Positions 14,643 through 14,803 of a DNA stretch of 14,803 bases are shown piece by piece. A program made the translations under genes and the position numbers. The number at the start of each line of letters is the position of its first letter. Position 1 is the first letter of the stretch. The stretch spans positions 1-14,803 of the forward strand of contig USDI01000038.1 in NCBI GenBank assembly GCA_900553305.1, in the 5' to 3' direction. The notes beneath the pieces are model-generated. The model ran no database searches and was not told the DNA's origin. It saw only the letters and a list, made by a program, of their open reading frames with translations. The DNA is from an uncultured Lachnospiraceae bacterium. GTDB taxonomy: Bacteria > Bacillota > Clostridia > Lachnospirales > Lachnospiraceae.

Positions 14643-14803
14643 GCTAAATTATAAATCATACAGCGATTGCAGGAGTTGCATCGGATTGATCCATTCGTCC
14701 GGATGACGGATTTGTATGCTGCAGGACCGGAGACGTAGAAGGCAGCAAATGAAAAACGCCATCATTATTTAACGACAGGTTTTGAGATGATGAATCATTG
14801 GAT
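14643..14803. other. Unassigned 161 bases at the right edge
   Basis: No supported gene. The plus strand has a short frame reading LHRIDPFVRMTDLYAAGPE that is interrupted by TAG before continuing as HYLTTGFEMMNHW. The minus strand has a 38-codon frame ending in PDEWINPMQLLQSLYDL with stop at 14651-14649, but it also meets a stop upstream. Either could be a remnant, a frameshifted end, or chance. No clear terminator follows the DUF1292 gene. Confidence 0.3.

Overview
The window looks like a chromosomal segment of a Gram-positive anaerobe of the class Clostridia, most likely family Lachnospiraceae. The evidence is the gene content (split two-subunit transketolase, SEC-C methionine aminopeptidase, IreB/RuvX/DUF1292 cluster, an HPr-like protein beside ThiI), strong AGGAGG-type ribosome binding sites and moderate GC. 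I cannot name a genus. Most of the window is core metabolism and RNA/protein maintenance; only the first kilobase looks accessory.

Layout. (1) Positions 2-1021 (+) hold the C-terminal part of an AlwI-family type II restriction endonuclease. It is AT-rich compared with the rest, and its N-terminus and any methyltransferase partner would lie to the left of the window. A bidirectional terminator (1063-1103) separates it from (2) a convergent, membrane-anchored DUF885 putative metallopeptidase (2980-1109, minus). (3) Divergent from that, an extended -10 promoter drives a pentose-phosphate operon: transketolase N-subunit, transketolase C-subunit and ribulose-phosphate 3-epimerase, ending at a 14-bp-stem terminator. 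(4) The 340-bp spacer 5668-6007 contains a highly folded, palindrome-bounded element of about 159 bp (5722-5880), then a promoter. (5) A run of same-strand genes follows: methionine aminopeptidase (SEC-C type), a HAD phosphatase, prmA, rsmE, then after a 106-bp gap a cysteine desulfurase and thiI. The last two probably form the tRNA 4-thiouridine sulfur relay. (6) A strong bidirectional terminator separates thiI from a minus-strand HPr-like protein that lacks the phosphorylatable His but keeps the regulatory Ser. (7) Divergent from it, from overlapping promoters, runs mtaB-ireB-ruvX-DUF1292, covering tRNA t6A37 methylthiolation, a PASTA-kinase substrate, and 16S rRNA processing/Holliday-junction resolvase-like functions. 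The last 161 bases carry no gene I can support.

Most unusual signals: the folded palindromic element at 5722-5880 with nested hairpins and two alternative partners for its 3' arm; the His-less HPr paralog; and the head-on overlap of the -10 boxes of the HPr-like and mtaB promoters. I found no tRNA, rRNA, CRISPR array or insertion sequence. The rest of the window is conventional.
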